Assembly (NCBI GenBank): GCA_902779305.1 | Contig: CACZBD010000008.1 | Location: 1-64,000 of the forward strand | Origin: an uncultured Lachnospiraceae bacterium | GTDB taxonomy: Bacteria; Bacillota; Clostridia; Lachnospirales; Lachnospiraceae | Length of the DNA stretch: 64,000 nucleotides | Direction of reading: 5' to 3' | Part shown: positions 36,697-46,489 of the stretch, piece after piece | Numbering within the stretch: position 1 is the first letter of the stretch | Layout: each line of letters opens with the position of its first letter | Position numbers and translations under genes: made by a program | The notes under the pieces: model-generated | The model's input: only the letters and a program-made list of their open reading frames with translations | Told to the model about the DNA's origin: nothing | Database searches by the model: none

Positions 36697-36706
36697 TTAA
36701 ATCCCC

Positions 36707-37729
36707 TTATCTGCTGCTGAAATCCTCCATGGAATAAGCAGCATTCCTGTACTGATCATTCCGGATGATCATTGACAGGCCAAAGGCTACACTGTCTTCT
36801 CTTAACGGTGAAACATTGACTTTCAACCCGGTATTTTCGCTGATCAGGTCATTCAGGTCGCCGATCCCGGCGCTTCCGCCGGTCAGATAAATACCGCGCT
36901 TGTAAATATCCGCGCCAAGTTCCGGAGGCGTTCTTTCCAGAATGATCCGAACGTTATCGATTATGGTCTCAAAATTCTCATGCATGGCGCGCTCGATCAG
37001 AATGGTGGGAATGGCACGTTCCACGGGAAGTCCGGTCACGATATCCCTGCCGTAAACAATGGCATCCTCTTCCGCTTCCTCAAGATCCGGCAATGCGATC
37101 TTGATACGTTCCGCGGTCTTGCTTCCGATCATCAGATTATATTCTTTCCGGATGATGTTCCGGATACTCTCATCAAATTTCTTGCCGCCGATCTTGACCA
37201 GACGCGACAACACGATCCCACCTAATGACAGGATGGAGATTTCCGTTGTTTCATAGCCGATGTTGACAACAAGGATCCCCTGCGAATTGCTCAGATCCAC
37301 ATTCAGCCCGATCCCGTCTGCGATCGCTTTTTCCACAACATAGATATTTCTGGCGCGGATATTGCTGTCCTTAACGATATCGAAAAAGGCGCGCTTTTCA
37401 ACTTCCGTGATATCTGTCGGAACGGACAGAAAATAGTCCGCCGTCCTTAAGTTCCCTTCCGTTTCATCCAGGATAAAACGGTGCAGCAGCATCTGCATAT
37501 GCTGGATCTCCGCGATCACACCGTTTGTGACCGGTTGGGAAACCGTAATATTGGCCGGTGCTTTTTCAAACATATCGTATGCTTCATCCCCGTAAGCCAT
37601 GACGGTCTTGCGGTTCTGCATCTTCTGCACGGCGATCATGTTCCTGCGGGAAACGATCGTATCGTTCAGGCCGTTATAGATCTTGATATTGCTCGTTCCC
37701 AGATCGATCCCGAATGCATTGAAAGGCAT
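36707..37729 (-). CDS. mreB: Rod-shape actin homolog MreB
   Basis: A 340-residue actin-fold ATPase that guides lateral wall synthesis. Phosphate-1 loop FGIDLGTSNIKIYN, phosphate-2 region VVNIGYETTEIS, and the adenosine motif YLTGGSAGIGDL are present. The phosphate-2 motif reads NIGYETTE rather than the usual DIGGGTTE, a small departure also seen in MreB paralogs (Mbl/MreBH). It is followed by mreC at ten bases, so this is the operon's MreB. Confidence 0.9.
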   Translation of the reverse strand: MPFNAFGIDLGTSNIKIYNGLNDTIVSRRNMIAVQKMQNRKTVMAYGDEAYDMFEKAPANITVSQPVTNGVIAEIQHMQMLLHRFILDETEGNLRTADYFLSVPTDITEVEKRAFFDIVKDSNIRARNIYVVEKAIADGIGLNVDLSNSQGILVVNIGYETTEISILSLGGIVLSRLVKIGGKKFDESIRNIIRKEYNLMIGSKTAERIKIALPDLEEAEEDAIVYGRDIVTGLPVERAIPTILIERAMHENFETIIDNVRIILERTPPELGADIYKRGIYLTGGSAGIGDLNDLISENTGLKVNVSPLREDSVAFGLSMIIRNDQYRNAAYSMEDFSSR

Positions 37730-37753
37730 TATAATTATCCTCCGAAGTCTCGT

Positions 37754-38446
37754 TCATTTCAGGTATCCCGCTTCTCGAAAACTGACATATTCATTATCGC
37801 CGATGATCAGATGATCCAAAAGCGCAATGTTTAAAAGATTTCCGGCTTTTCGGATCTTATCCGTCACAAGAATGTCATCTTCGCTTGGCGAGGCATTTCC
37901 GCTTGGGTGATTATGGATCAGCATCAGATAGACCGCATGGACCTCCAGAGCTCTCATAAAGATCTCTCTGGAAGAGATCATTGCATGGTTGGCGCATCCG
38001 ACGGATAAGATCTCATCACTGATCAGAGATCCGTTCCCGTTAAAATACAGAGCCATCAGATGTTCCTTATCCAGATGCCTCAGAGATTCCATATAATATG
38101 CGGCAATCTCTTTCGGCGTTGAAAAGGCGTTCTTTTCAGGCAGTTTCGCCATGTGGATCCGTTTGCTGATCTCCGCGACACATTTTAACTGCGTCGCTTT
38201 GACTTTTCCGATCCCCCTGATGCCAAGCAGATCCTCAAAAGATCTTTCATACAGTGCAAGCACACTGATATCCTTCCCGATCATCAGCACTTTACGTGCA
38301 AGCTCTATGGAAGAGGCATCACAGGTTCCGCTTTGTAAAAGAATGGCCAGAAGTTCAACATCCGTAAGGGCATCAGCACCGAACTGCAGAAATTTTTCAT
38401 ACGGACGTTCCGCCTTTGGCATATCCCCGATTGAAATATGTTGCAT
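37754..38446 (-). CDS. radC: RadC family JAB-domain protein
   Basis: A 230-residue protein with an N-terminal helix-hairpin-helix (about 50-90; FEDLLGIRGIGKVKATQLKCV) and a C-terminal MPN/JAB metalloprotease-like domain with the zinc motif HNHPSGNASPSEDD. The role of RadC in repair is uncertain; it stands just upstream of mreB, the standard Firmicutes radC-mreBCD order. Confidence 0.94.
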   Translation of the reverse strand: MQHISIGDMPKAERPYEKFLQFGADALTDVELLAILLQSGTCDASSIELARKVLMIGKDISVLALYERSFEDLLGIRGIGKVKATQLKCVAEISKRIHMAKLPEKNAFSTPKEIAAYYMESLRHLDKEHLMALYFNGNGSLISDEILSVGCANHAMISSREIFMRALEVHAVYLMLIHNHPSGNASPSEDDILVTDKIRKAGNLLNIALLDHLIIGDNEYVSFREAGYLK

Positions 38447-38500
38447 TTTGTCCTTTCCACCACATACTCTCCGGACGAAAATGCATAAATCAACTTCATT

Positions 38501-38529
38501 ATCATATCACAAAAGCATCAAGATCACAA
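38501..38529 (-). promoter_or_regulatory. Possible promoter of the radC-mreB operon
   Basis: On minus, TTGTGA (38524-38529), 17-base spacer, TATGAT (38501-38506). The -35 overlaps the stop codon of the preceding gene. Confidence 0.4.
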
Positions 38530-39813
38530 TGCAGGCACGATCCCGGCATCTATCAGATTCTGCAACGCTTTCAGGATCCCGAGTTTTGCATGCGCAAATG
38601 TCAGCCCGCCCTGAAAATAGACCGCATAAGGTTCCCTGATCGGCGCATCAGCGGAAAGCTCAATGGAAGCCCCGGAGATAAATGTGCCTGCAGCCATGAT
38701 CACATCACTGTCATAGCCGGGCATCGGTGAAGGATCCGGCGTCGCAAAGCTGTCGACGGGGGAAGCAGCCTGGATCCCGCGGCAAAAGGCGATCACTGCA
38801 TCCGCAGAGCCGAGTGTTACGGCCTGAATGATGTCATGTCTGTCTTCCGCGCTGTTCGGGACAACGGCAAAACCGAGCTTTTCAAACAGGTTCGCCGCAA
38901 GGATCGCACCCTTTAATGCGGCATTGACAACGGAGGGCGCCAGAAACAGTCCCTGGTAAAACGATCTTAATACATCCAGGGAAGCACCGACCTCTTTACC
39001 GAGCCCGGGGCTAGTCAGATAAGTTGCGGCATTTTCGATACACTCTTTTTTGCCTGCGATATAGCCGCCGATCGGCGCAAGACCGCCGCCGGGGTTCTTT
39101 ATCAGAGAGCCGACCGTCATATCCGCACCGACATCAGACGGCTCGATCGTTTCCGTAAATTCCCCGTAACAGTTATCCACCATCACGATCAGATCCTTGC
39201 GGATCCCTTTGATGAAAGCGATCACCTCTCCGATCTGAGCGACCGAAAAGGACGGTCTTGTCTGGTATCCCTTCGATCTTTGGATCGCAATGACTTTCGT
39301 CTTTTCGTTTATGGCATTTTGAATACCGGTAAGATCAAAAGAACCATCTTCTTTCAGATCCACCTGTCTGTAAGTAACGCCGTACTTTTTTAAGGACCCT
39401 CTCGATTCCCGGATCCCGATCACTTCCTCGAGCGTATCATAAGGCTTACCGGAAACGGACAGCAGTTCATCCCCCGGAAACAGGTTGGAAGCCAGCGCCA
39501 AATGCAATGCATGGGTTCCGCAGGTGATCTGCGGTCTGACAAGCGCATCCTCCGTATGAAAAACATTCGCATACACGGCTTCGAGAGAATCTCTTCCAAG
39601 ATCGTTGTAACCGTATCCTGTGGTCCCGTTTAAGTATCCTTCCTGCACCCTGCAGACTTGCATGGCATGGATCACCTTTAACTGATTGTATTCCATGATC
39701 CCGTCAAGTTCCCTGAAACGATCAGATAAGCTATCAAGGATTTCGTCAGCAAACGCAACGGTAGCCTTGCCGATCTTAAATTGTTCATACAATTCTTTTG
39801 CGATATTATTCAT
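38524..39813 (-). CDS. Methionine gamma-lyase family (YnbB, 'aluminium resistance') PLP protein
   Basis: A 429-residue fold-type I PLP enzyme homolog. The PLP-binding region is seen in DNCYGEFTETIEPSDVGADMTVGSLIKNPGGGLAPIGGYIAGK, where the Lys in SLIKNPGG is the expected cofactor lysine. The ATG at 39813 (MNNIAKELYEQ), with AAAGGGA upstream, is preferred to an earlier start at 39885. The true substrate is unknown despite the family name. It follows miaA, as in many Firmicutes. Confidence 0.85.
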   Translation of the reverse strand: MNNIAKELYEQFKIGKATVAFADEILDSLSDRFRELDGIMEYNQLKVIHAMQVCRVQEGYLNGTTGYGYNDLGRDSLEAVYANVFHTEDALVRPQITCGTHALHLALASNLFPGDELLSVSGKPYDTLEEVIGIRESRGSLKKYGVTYRQVDLKEDGSFDLTGIQNAINEKTKVIAIQRSKGYQTRPSFSVAQIGEVIAFIKGIRKDLIVMVDNCYGEFTETIEPSDVGADMTVGSLIKNPGGGLAPIGGYIAGKKECIENAATYLTSPGLGKEVGASLDVLRSFYQGLFLAPSVVNAALKGAILAANLFEKLGFAVVPNSAEDRHDIIQAVTLGSADAVIAFCRGIQAASPVDSFATPDPSPMPGYDSDVIMAAGTFISGASIELSADAPIREPYAVYFQGGLTFAHAKLGILKALQNLIDAGIVPAL

Positions 39814-39920
39814 GACATTTCCCTTTTCTTCAATGTTTTTTGCTTGCTTTTCTGCCATCCTTCCGAGATGTATCAGCAAAAACAAGTTGTTGATCTAATT
39901 GTGCAAAATAAAGATATTAT

Positions 39921-40868
39921 TTATTCTGTTTTGATATCTGCAATATATTCTAACAATTTCTCAAGGATCTGATCCTCATCGGATCCGTAATCCCGTTTAT
40001 CGATAAAGATCGCGTCCTTCTCGGAACGAAACCAAGTCATCTGCCGCTTTGCATAGTGTCTGCTGTCCCGTTTGATGATCCTTACCGCTTCTTCCAAAGA
40101 ATACAAATTGTCAAGATGATCCAGAAGCTCTTTATAGCCGATCCCCTGCATGGACACCATATCCCTTGTATATCCGCGCTCCTTTAAAGCCCTTACTTCG
40201 TCAAGCAGCCCTTTTTGCATCATCAGATTGACTCTGGCATCGATTTTTTCATAAATGCGCTCTCTGTCATCCGTCAATACAAAGTACCGGAAGTCATAAG
40301 GCGATCCTTTTTGCTTTTCCCGTTCATTGTGCGATGAGATGGGACTGTTTGTATCATGATAATACTCCAGTGCGCGGATCACGCGTTTCACATTGTTTTC
40401 GTGGATCTTCTCATAAGAAACGGGATCGATCTCTTTCAGCCGTTCATGGAACTGATGATTGCCTTCCGTTTCCGCAAGCCTTTCCAGTTCCTCTCTGTAA
40501 GGGCTGATCCCGTTTGATTCGGAAAAATCAACATCATAGAGTAATGCATGAATATAGAACATGGTTCCGCCGACAATAAGCGGGATCTTTCCTTTGGCAT
40601 AGATCTCTTCCATAGCAGCTTTTGCGAGGGTTACATACCGGAACGCATTGCATTCTTCCTTCGGATCCAAAACGGACAGCAGGTGATGTTTTACGCCCTG
40701 CATCTCTTCTTCCGTGATCTTTGCGGATCCGATATCCATATATTTATAGATCTGCATGGAATCCGCGGAAAGGATCTCCGCGTTGATCTTTTTGGCCAGC
40801 TTTACGGACAGATCGCTTTTTCCCACTGCCGTAGGCCCGGTCAGTACGATCAGTTTTCTTTTGCTCAT
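39921..40868 (-). CDS. miaA: tRNA dimethylallyltransferase
   Basis: Transfers dimethylallyl to A37 of tRNAs reading UNN codons. A 315-residue protein with the P-loop LTGPTAVGKSDLSVKLA, the ADSMQIYKYMDIGSAKIT segment and the tRNA-binding VSMQGIGYKEL and RHYAKRQMTWFR motifs. It overlaps mutL by four bases in the mutS-mutL-miaA unit. Confidence 0.96.
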   Translation of the reverse strand: MSKRKLIVLTGPTAVGKSDLSVKLAKKINAEILSADSMQIYKYMDIGSAKITEEEMQGVKHHLLSVLDPKEECNAFRYVTLAKAAMEEIYAKGKIPLIVGGTMFYIHALLYDVDFSESNGISPYREELERLAETEGNHQFHERLKEIDPVSYEKIHENNVKRVIRALEYYHDTNSPISSHNEREKQKGSPYDFRYFVLTDDRERIYEKIDARVNLMMQKGLLDEVRALKERGYTRDMVSMQGIGYKELLDHLDNLYSLEEAVRIIKRDSRHYAKRQMTWFRSEKDAIFIDKRDYGSDEDQILEKLLEYIADIKTE

Positions 40869-42736
40869 GACAGGATCCTCTTAAATTTCTTCTCGAGCTC
40901 CGTTTTGGAAAAAGAAATGATCACAGGCCTTCCGTGCGGGCAATGGTAGGGATTGTCCAGCGTAAGCAGCTCATTCAGCAAAGCATCCGCTTCCTGAAAA
41001 CTGATCCTGTTTCCCGCTTTGATCGCTCCTTTACAGGACATTGTCGCAAGTCTTGCCAGAATGGTCTCCATATCCGCCTGTGTCTTATCCTCTTTCAGGG
41101 AATCAAGGAGTTCTTTAAAATAATCGGTCTCCTTCATCCCGTAGAGTTCCGTCGGGACCGCATGAAACGCATAGTCCCTGCCGCCGAAATGTTCGATCTC
41201 AAAACCGGCTTTTTGGAATGTGTCTCTGTAATACAAAAACGTTTCCTCTTCCGGAATACTGAGTGAAAGAAGCAGGGGCGGGTTCAGCATCTGGGAATCG
41301 TTGATCTGTTCCCTGAAATGTTTCAGCAGGCGCTCATAACGGATCTTTTCATGCGCGGCATGCTGGTCGATCAGATAAAGCTTATCCTCATATTCCACGA
41401 GCCAGTAGGTATCAAACAGCTGTCCGATCAGCCGGTGAGACTTTCTGGCTTCTTCATTCAGAAAAGTCAGCTGCTGTGCCGCCTCTTCAGATACAATGTT
41501 TGGTATCTCCGGTTCCCCGAATGTCTGAATCGTTCCTTCCAAAGTGCTTTGATGCGGGGATCCGGTGATCTCAGCGCCAAAACCGTCATTTGTTTCCGGA
41601 GTCTGAGCATTCATATACCGTACCGCTTCCGAAAGCAGGCTTACAGAGGATGCGGACGCACGCAATCTGTTTGTTTCAAACGGTTCCGGAAGCACTTCAG
41701 GTTTTTGTGCTTTTTCTTCCTTTTCAAGCCCCGCATCCAATATCATTTCATGCTCGTGAAGCCTTTTCTTTACGGCATCCTGCACCTGTTTATAAATCTC
41801 TCCTGCTTCCAGAAAGCGGATCTCTGACTTTTGCGGATGTACATTGACATCCAGCAGTTCGCCGGGAATCTCAAAATACAGGATCGCATACGGAAATTTA
41901 TGCTGCATCATATATTCGTCGTAAGCGTCATCCAGCGCTTTGTTCAGCAATGTACTCTGCACGGAACGCTGATTGACAAAATAGAATTCATAATTGTGAT
42001 TTCCCCTGGCCAGTTCCGGTTTGCCGATCAGACCGTAAAAAGAAAGCTTCTCGGAACTGTGTTCGATAGGAAGAACAGCATCTGCTACGCTTTTTCCGTA
42101 CAGCATATAGACGAGATTTTTCAGATCCCCGTCTCCGTTCGACTGCATTTTCACATCATTGTTCACAATATACTTGAATGCGATCTTCGGCCGCGACAGG
42201 ATCATCCTTTCCATCAGATCCGTGATATGGGAAGCTTCCGTCATGGCAGTCTTCAGATATTTTCTTCTGGCCGGGACATTATAGAACAGATTCCGGACGA
42301 TGATCGTGGTGCCGTCCGGCACGCCGGCATCCTCAAGGATCATCTCCCTTCCGCCTTCGATCACATATCTGGTGCCGCAAAAAGCAGAGGAGGTCTTTGT
42401 CAGCATTTCCGTTTTGGATACGGAAGCAATACTTGAAAGCGCTTCCCCTCTGAACCCCAGACTGCTGATCTTCAACAGATCATCCATGGAAAGGATCTTG
42501 CTGGTCGCATGGGAAAGAAAGGCCGTCCGGATATCTTCTTTATCGATCCCGCTTCCGTTATCTGTTACGCGGATATAATCGATGCCGCCGTTTTTGATCT
42601 CAACGGTGATATGATCGGCGCCGGCATCGATGGCATTTTCCAGAAGTTCCTTGACCACAGAGGCGGGACGCTCTATGACTTCTCCCGCTGCGATCTGATC
42701 GATCGTTTTGGCATCCAAAACATGTATTTTTTGCAT
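40865..42736 (-). CDS. mutL: DNA mismatch repair protein MutL
   Basis: A 623-residue GHKL ATPase that couples mismatch detection to strand excision. N-terminal motifs ENAIDAGADHITVEIKNGG, DNGSGI and GFRGEALSSIASVS; the C-terminal domain carries the nicking-endonuclease motif DQHAAHEKIRYERL and the CPHGRP segment, so this is the endonuclease-active form found in bacteria lacking MutH. It starts one base after mutS ends. Confidence 0.96.
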   Translation of the reverse strand: MQKIHVLDAKTIDQIAAGEVIERPASVVKELLENAIDAGADHITVEIKNGGIDYIRVTDNGSGIDKEDIRTAFLSHATSKILSMDDLLKISSLGFRGEALSSIASVSKTEMLTKTSSAFCGTRYVIEGGREMILEDAGVPDGTTIIVRNLFYNVPARRKYLKTAMTEASHITDLMERMILSRPKIAFKYIVNNDVKMQSNGDGDLKNLVYMLYGKSVADAVLPIEHSSEKLSFYGLIGKPELARGNHNYEFYFVNQRSVQSTLLNKALDDAYDEYMMQHKFPYAILYFEIPGELLDVNVHPQKSEIRFLEAGEIYKQVQDAVKKRLHEHEMILDAGLEKEEKAQKPEVLPEPFETNRLRASASSVSLLSEAVRYMNAQTPETNDGFGAEITGSPHQSTLEGTIQTFGEPEIPNIVSEEAAQQLTFLNEEARKSHRLIGQLFDTYWLVEYEDKLYLIDQHAAHEKIRYERLLKHFREQINDSQMLNPPLLLSLSIPEEETFLYYRDTFQKAGFEIEHFGGRDYAFHAVPTELYGMKETDYFKELLDSLKEDKTQADMETILARLATMSCKGAIKAGNRISFQEADALLNELLTLDNPYHCPHGRPVIISFSKTELEKKFKRILS

Positions 42737-42737
42737 A

Positions 42738-45371
42738 TTACCACCTGTTCTTCAGTCTGCTCTGTAATAGAGACAATGTATTCAGCGCTTCCATAGGCGT
42801 CATCTGGTCGATATTCATGCGCAGGATCTCATCAATGATGTCATCTTCCTTGACCGTATCGAACAAAGACATCTGATTTAAGTCCACTTCATCGACTTTC
42901 AGCGGGTTTTTCTCTTCAGCCGCAATGATCTGAATGGATCTGGCGATATCATTCTGTCCGAGCTGTTGTACCAGTTCCTTCGCCCTGTCGATCACGGCAT
43001 CGGGAACACCGGCAAGTTTTGCGACCTGGATCCCGTAACTCTTATCTGCTCCGCCCCGGATGACTTTTCTTAAAAAGATGATATGATCTTTTTCTTCTTT
43101 GACCGCAATACAATAATTGTTCAGCCCTTTGATCGTCCCTTCCAGCTCGGTCAGTTCATGATAATGCGTTGCAAACAGCGTTTTTGCTTTGCTGACTTTG
43201 CTGATGTATTCGATCACGGCCCAGGCTATGCTCAATCCGTCAAAGGTCGAAGTCCCTCTGCCGATCTCATCTAAGATCAGGAGGCTGTGCTGGGTAGCAT
43301 TCCTCAAGATGTTTGCAACCTCTGTCATTTCAACCATAAAGGTGGACTGCCCGCTTGCAAGATCATCACTTGCGCCGACTCTGGTAAAGATTCTGTCCAC
43401 GATCCCGATATTTGCTTCATCCGCCGGTACAAAACATCCGATCTGCGCCATCAGAACGATCAGCGCGCTCATTCTCATATAAGTGGATTTCCCGGCCATA
43501 TTAGGCCCCGTGATGATCGCGATCATATTATCCGTATTGTCAAGATACGTATCATTCTGAACAAAAAGATCCTGCGTGGTGATCTTTTCCACGACCGGAT
43601 GTCTGCCGCCTTTGATCTTAATAAGGCCTTTTTCATTCAGTTTCGGTCTGACATAATGATTCTGTTCGCTTACCTTTGCAAGGCTTGCATACGTATCCAG
43701 CATTGCGATGATATGCGCGGTTTTCTGGATCCTGTCCACCTGTGAAGACAATTTGTCCCTGATCTCGGAAAACAGGTCGTATTCGAGCGCAAACAATTTA
43801 TCTTCCGCATTTAAGATCGTATCTTCCAGTTCTTTCAGCCTGTCCGTTGTATACCGCTCCGCATTTGTCAGCGTTTGTTTCCGGATGAAATCCGCAGGCA
43901 CAAGATCCTTAAATGAATTGGTGACCTCAAAATAATAGCCGAACACTTTGTTATATCTGACGCGCAGGTTCTTGATCCCGGTCCTTTTTCTGGTCTCCTC
44001 CTCAAGATCCGCAAGCCACTGCTTCCCTTCCGTTTTCGCATTCCGAAGCTGGTCGATGGTTTCGTTGTATCCTTTTTTGATGATCCCGCCCTCTCTGACC
44101 GTAAGCGGCGCATCCTCATCAATGGCCTGATCGATCAGTTCGAACAGATCCGTCAAAGGATCGAGCGCATCATAGATCGGCATAAAGCGTGCTTTGGGAA
44201 AATCCTTTAAGATCTCCCGGATATGCGGCAGAATGCTTACGGACTGCCTGAACGCAAGCAAATCCCGCGGGTTGGCGGACCTGTAGCTGATCCTTGTCAT
44301 GAGCCGTTCCAGATCGTAGACCATGTCAAGATATTCCCGCATTTCTTCCCTGCCGATAGGATGTTTGATGAATGCTTCGACGTGATCGAGTCTGTCACTT
44401 ATCATTTTCTTATCGATCAGCGGCTGTTCGATAAATGCCCTTAACATTCTCGACCCCATGGCTGTTTTGGTCTTATCAAGCACCCACAAAAGCGATCCTT
44501 TCTTCTGCTTATCCCGGATCGTCTCGGTCAGTTCCAGATTTCTTCGGGAAGAAGAATCAAGGACCATATACGAGGAAATATCATAGGGAACGAGGATCCG
44601 CATGTGGGAAAGAGAGTTTTTCTGCGTCTCGTACAGATACTGCAGAAGCGAGCCTGCCGCAATGGTGCCGAGGCTGTAGTCCTTTAATCCGAACCCGTCG
44701 AGCGTATCCACCTGAAAATGGCTTTTCAGCTTTCCGACACAGGATTCGTCATCAAAATACCAGGACTCGAGCGGATAAAGCGAGGCCATCAGTCTTTGCT
44801 GCAAGTCGTCTGTATCGATCCCGCAAAGTTGAAATGCTTCATTACAGATGATCTCTTTCGGTGAAAACTTAAAGATCTCATCCGTCAGTTTCCGTAGGGA
44901 CTCCACTTCCGTCACCCTGAATTCACCGGTTGTGATATCCGCAATGCTGAGTCCGAATTTATCTCCGAGGCAGACAACGCACATGATATAGTTGTTCCTG
45001 GTGTCATCCAGGGATTCCATATCGATGTTCGTACCGGGAGTCACGATCCTGATCACTTCCCGCTTTACAAGGCCTTTCGCCTGTTTCGGGTCTTCCACCT
45101 GTTCACAGATCGCCACTTTATGTCCGTTGGCGATCAGGCGGTTGATATAGACATCCGCGGCATGAAACGGTACGCCGCACATGGGTGCGCGTTCTTCAAG
45201 TCCGCAGCTTTTTCCGGTAAGCGTCAGCTCCAGTTCTTTGGATACCAGGATCGCATCATCAAAAAACATCTCATAAAAATCACCGAGACGGTAAAATAAG
45301 ATACAATCCTTATATGCTTCCTTTGTCTCCAGATACAGTTTCATCATCGGAGACAGCTCTTGTTTGTTCAT
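42738..45371 (-). CDS. mutS: DNA mismatch repair protein MutS
   Basis: Recognises mispairs and small loops. The 877-residue protein has the mismatch-probing motif GDFYEMFFDD in domain I (about residue 30), the core lever domain, and the C-terminal ATPase with GPNMAGKSTYM, the LILDEIGRGTSTFDG Walker B and the THYHELTELEG segment. Its start overlaps the end of the rng gene by 62 bases in another frame; no close Shine-Dalgarno is seen, so translation may be coupled. Confidence 0.96.
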   Translation of the reverse strand: MNKQELSPMMKLYLETKEAYKDCILFYRLGDFYEMFFDDAILVSKELELTLTGKSCGLEERAPMCGVPFHAADVYINRLIANGHKVAICEQVEDPKQAKGLVKREVIRIVTPGTNIDMESLDDTRNNYIMCVVCLGDKFGLSIADITTGEFRVTEVESLRKLTDEIFKFSPKEIICNEAFQLCGIDTDDLQQRLMASLYPLESWYFDDESCVGKLKSHFQVDTLDGFGLKDYSLGTIAAGSLLQYLYETQKNSLSHMRILVPYDISSYMVLDSSSRRNLELTETIRDKQKKGSLLWVLDKTKTAMGSRMLRAFIEQPLIDKKMISDRLDHVEAFIKHPIGREEMREYLDMVYDLERLMTRISYRSANPRDLLAFRQSVSILPHIREILKDFPKARFMPIYDALDPLTDLFELIDQAIDEDAPLTVREGGIIKKGYNETIDQLRNAKTEGKQWLADLEEETRKRTGIKNLRVRYNKVFGYYFEVTNSFKDLVPADFIRKQTLTNAERYTTDRLKELEDTILNAEDKLFALEYDLFSEIRDKLSSQVDRIQKTAHIIAMLDTYASLAKVSEQNHYVRPKLNEKGLIKIKGGRHPVVEKITTQDLFVQNDTYLDNTDNMIAIITGPNMAGKSTYMRMSALIVLMAQIGCFVPADEANIGIVDRIFTRVGASDDLASGQSTFMVEMTEVANILRNATQHSLLILDEIGRGTSTFDGLSIAWAVIEYISKVSKAKTLFATHYHELTELEGTIKGLNNYCIAVKEEKDHIIFLRKVIRGGADKSYGIQVAKLAGVPDAVIDRAKELVQQLGQNDIARSIQIIAAEEKNPLKVDEVDLNQMSLFDTVKEDDIIDEILRMNIDQMTPMEALNTLSLLQSRLKNRW

Positions 45372-46488
45372 AAAGCGATCTTCTTCCCTTCATTCGGGTC
45401 ATTTCCATCAGACCCAGTTTCGTCATGCCATGCACCTGCGTTTTGACAGGATCCTTTCGTAAAGCGTCCTGCAGGACCGCCTGCAGTTCTGCCTGATGTG
45501 CATACTCTTTCATATTGATAAAATCGATCATGATAATGCCGGACAGATTACGCAGCCTTAACTGCCTTGCGATCTCAACGGCGGCTTCTTTGTTAACGGC
45601 AAAAAAAGTATTCTCTCTGTCGGACTTTGCCGTTACTTTTGCGGAATTCACATCAATGCTGACCAAAGCTTCCGTCTGCTCGATCATAAGAAAACCGCCG
45701 CTCTTTAACCAGACTTTTTTCCCGAGGGCTTCCTTAAGGTGTCTTTCAAGGGAATACAGTTTTGTAAGCGAAAACGAAGTATCCTCATAAAGCCTCAGGT
45801 TCACCTGATCTTTTGAAGGATCCGGTTCGTCAAAAGCGGTCTGCAGATCAGAAAATACAGAAGGATCATCCGTCACAATCTCATCGAGTCTGTCGGTATA
45901 AAGGTCTCTGACAGCCGTGATCCATTCTTTTCCGGGAGCAAACAGGACCGACATAGGTCTGCTGGCCGCATATTTTTCGATATGGTTCAGGCGCTCGTGC
46001 AGGGATCCGATTTCCTTCGCAACTGCATGCGGATCCGCAGAAAGCGCATTTGTTCTTAAGATCACCAAGCGGTCAATATCCCCGATCAGCGGAAGGATCT
46101 CATGAAGCAGATCCTTTTTTTCTTTTGCACTCAGTTTGGAGCTGGTATGGATCTCTCCGCTTTTGGCATAGACAACGGCGTATCTTCCGGCTATGGAAAG
46201 GTCATCTGTAAGCTCACACTCTTTCAGCGCGCTTCCTTCCCGAACGATCTGAACCGGAACATAGGAACCGCATTTATAAGCACAGCCGGGCAGAAATCCT
46301 GAAACATGCGGCGCAAGATCCACAAAGCTTGCAGAGATATTTTTCACCGTTCTTTGGATCCGTCCCTGAAAGATCGTTCCGACAGGATAAGGATTGTCAT
46401 GAAACAGTTGAAGTTCTACCGGTTTATCCTCTTCCAGATAAGCCAGCAGGATATGATTTTTATAATGTGTCAGGATCGCACGGTTCAT
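45310..46488 (-). CDS. rng: Ribonuclease E/G family protein (short form)
   Basis: An endoribonuclease homolog of 392 residues. The S1-like segment (VGTIFQGRIQRTVKNISASFVDL...SGFLPG) is near the N-terminus, and the metal-binding Asp pair is in SIDVNSAK and IMIDFINM, followed by KLGLMEMTRMKGRRSL. The zinc-link CxxC and small domain of E. coli RNase G are not present, so it ends right after the DNase I-like domain. The start at ATG 46488 is preferred to one at 46512. It is the third gene of the radical SAM-DUF2344-rng unit. Confidence 0.87.
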   Translation of the reverse strand: MNRAILTHYKNHILLAYLEEDKPVELQLFHDNPYPVGTIFQGRIQRTVKNISASFVDLAPHVSGFLPGCAYKCGSYVPVQIVREGSALKECELTDDLSIAGRYAVVYAKSGEIHTSSKLSAKEKKDLLHEILPLIGDIDRLVILRTNALSADPHAVAKEIGSLHERLNHIEKYAASRPMSVLFAPGKEWITAVRDLYTDRLDEIVTDDPSVFSDLQTAFDEPDPSKDQVNLRLYEDTSFSLTKLYSLERHLKEALGKKVWLKSGGFLMIEQTEALVSIDVNSAKVTAKSDRENTFFAVNKEAAVEIARQLRLRNLSGIIMIDFINMKEYAHQAELQAVLQDALRKDPVKTQVHGMTKLGLMEMTRMKGRRSLYEQTRAVSDDETVSGDKGSI

Positions 46489-46489
46489 A

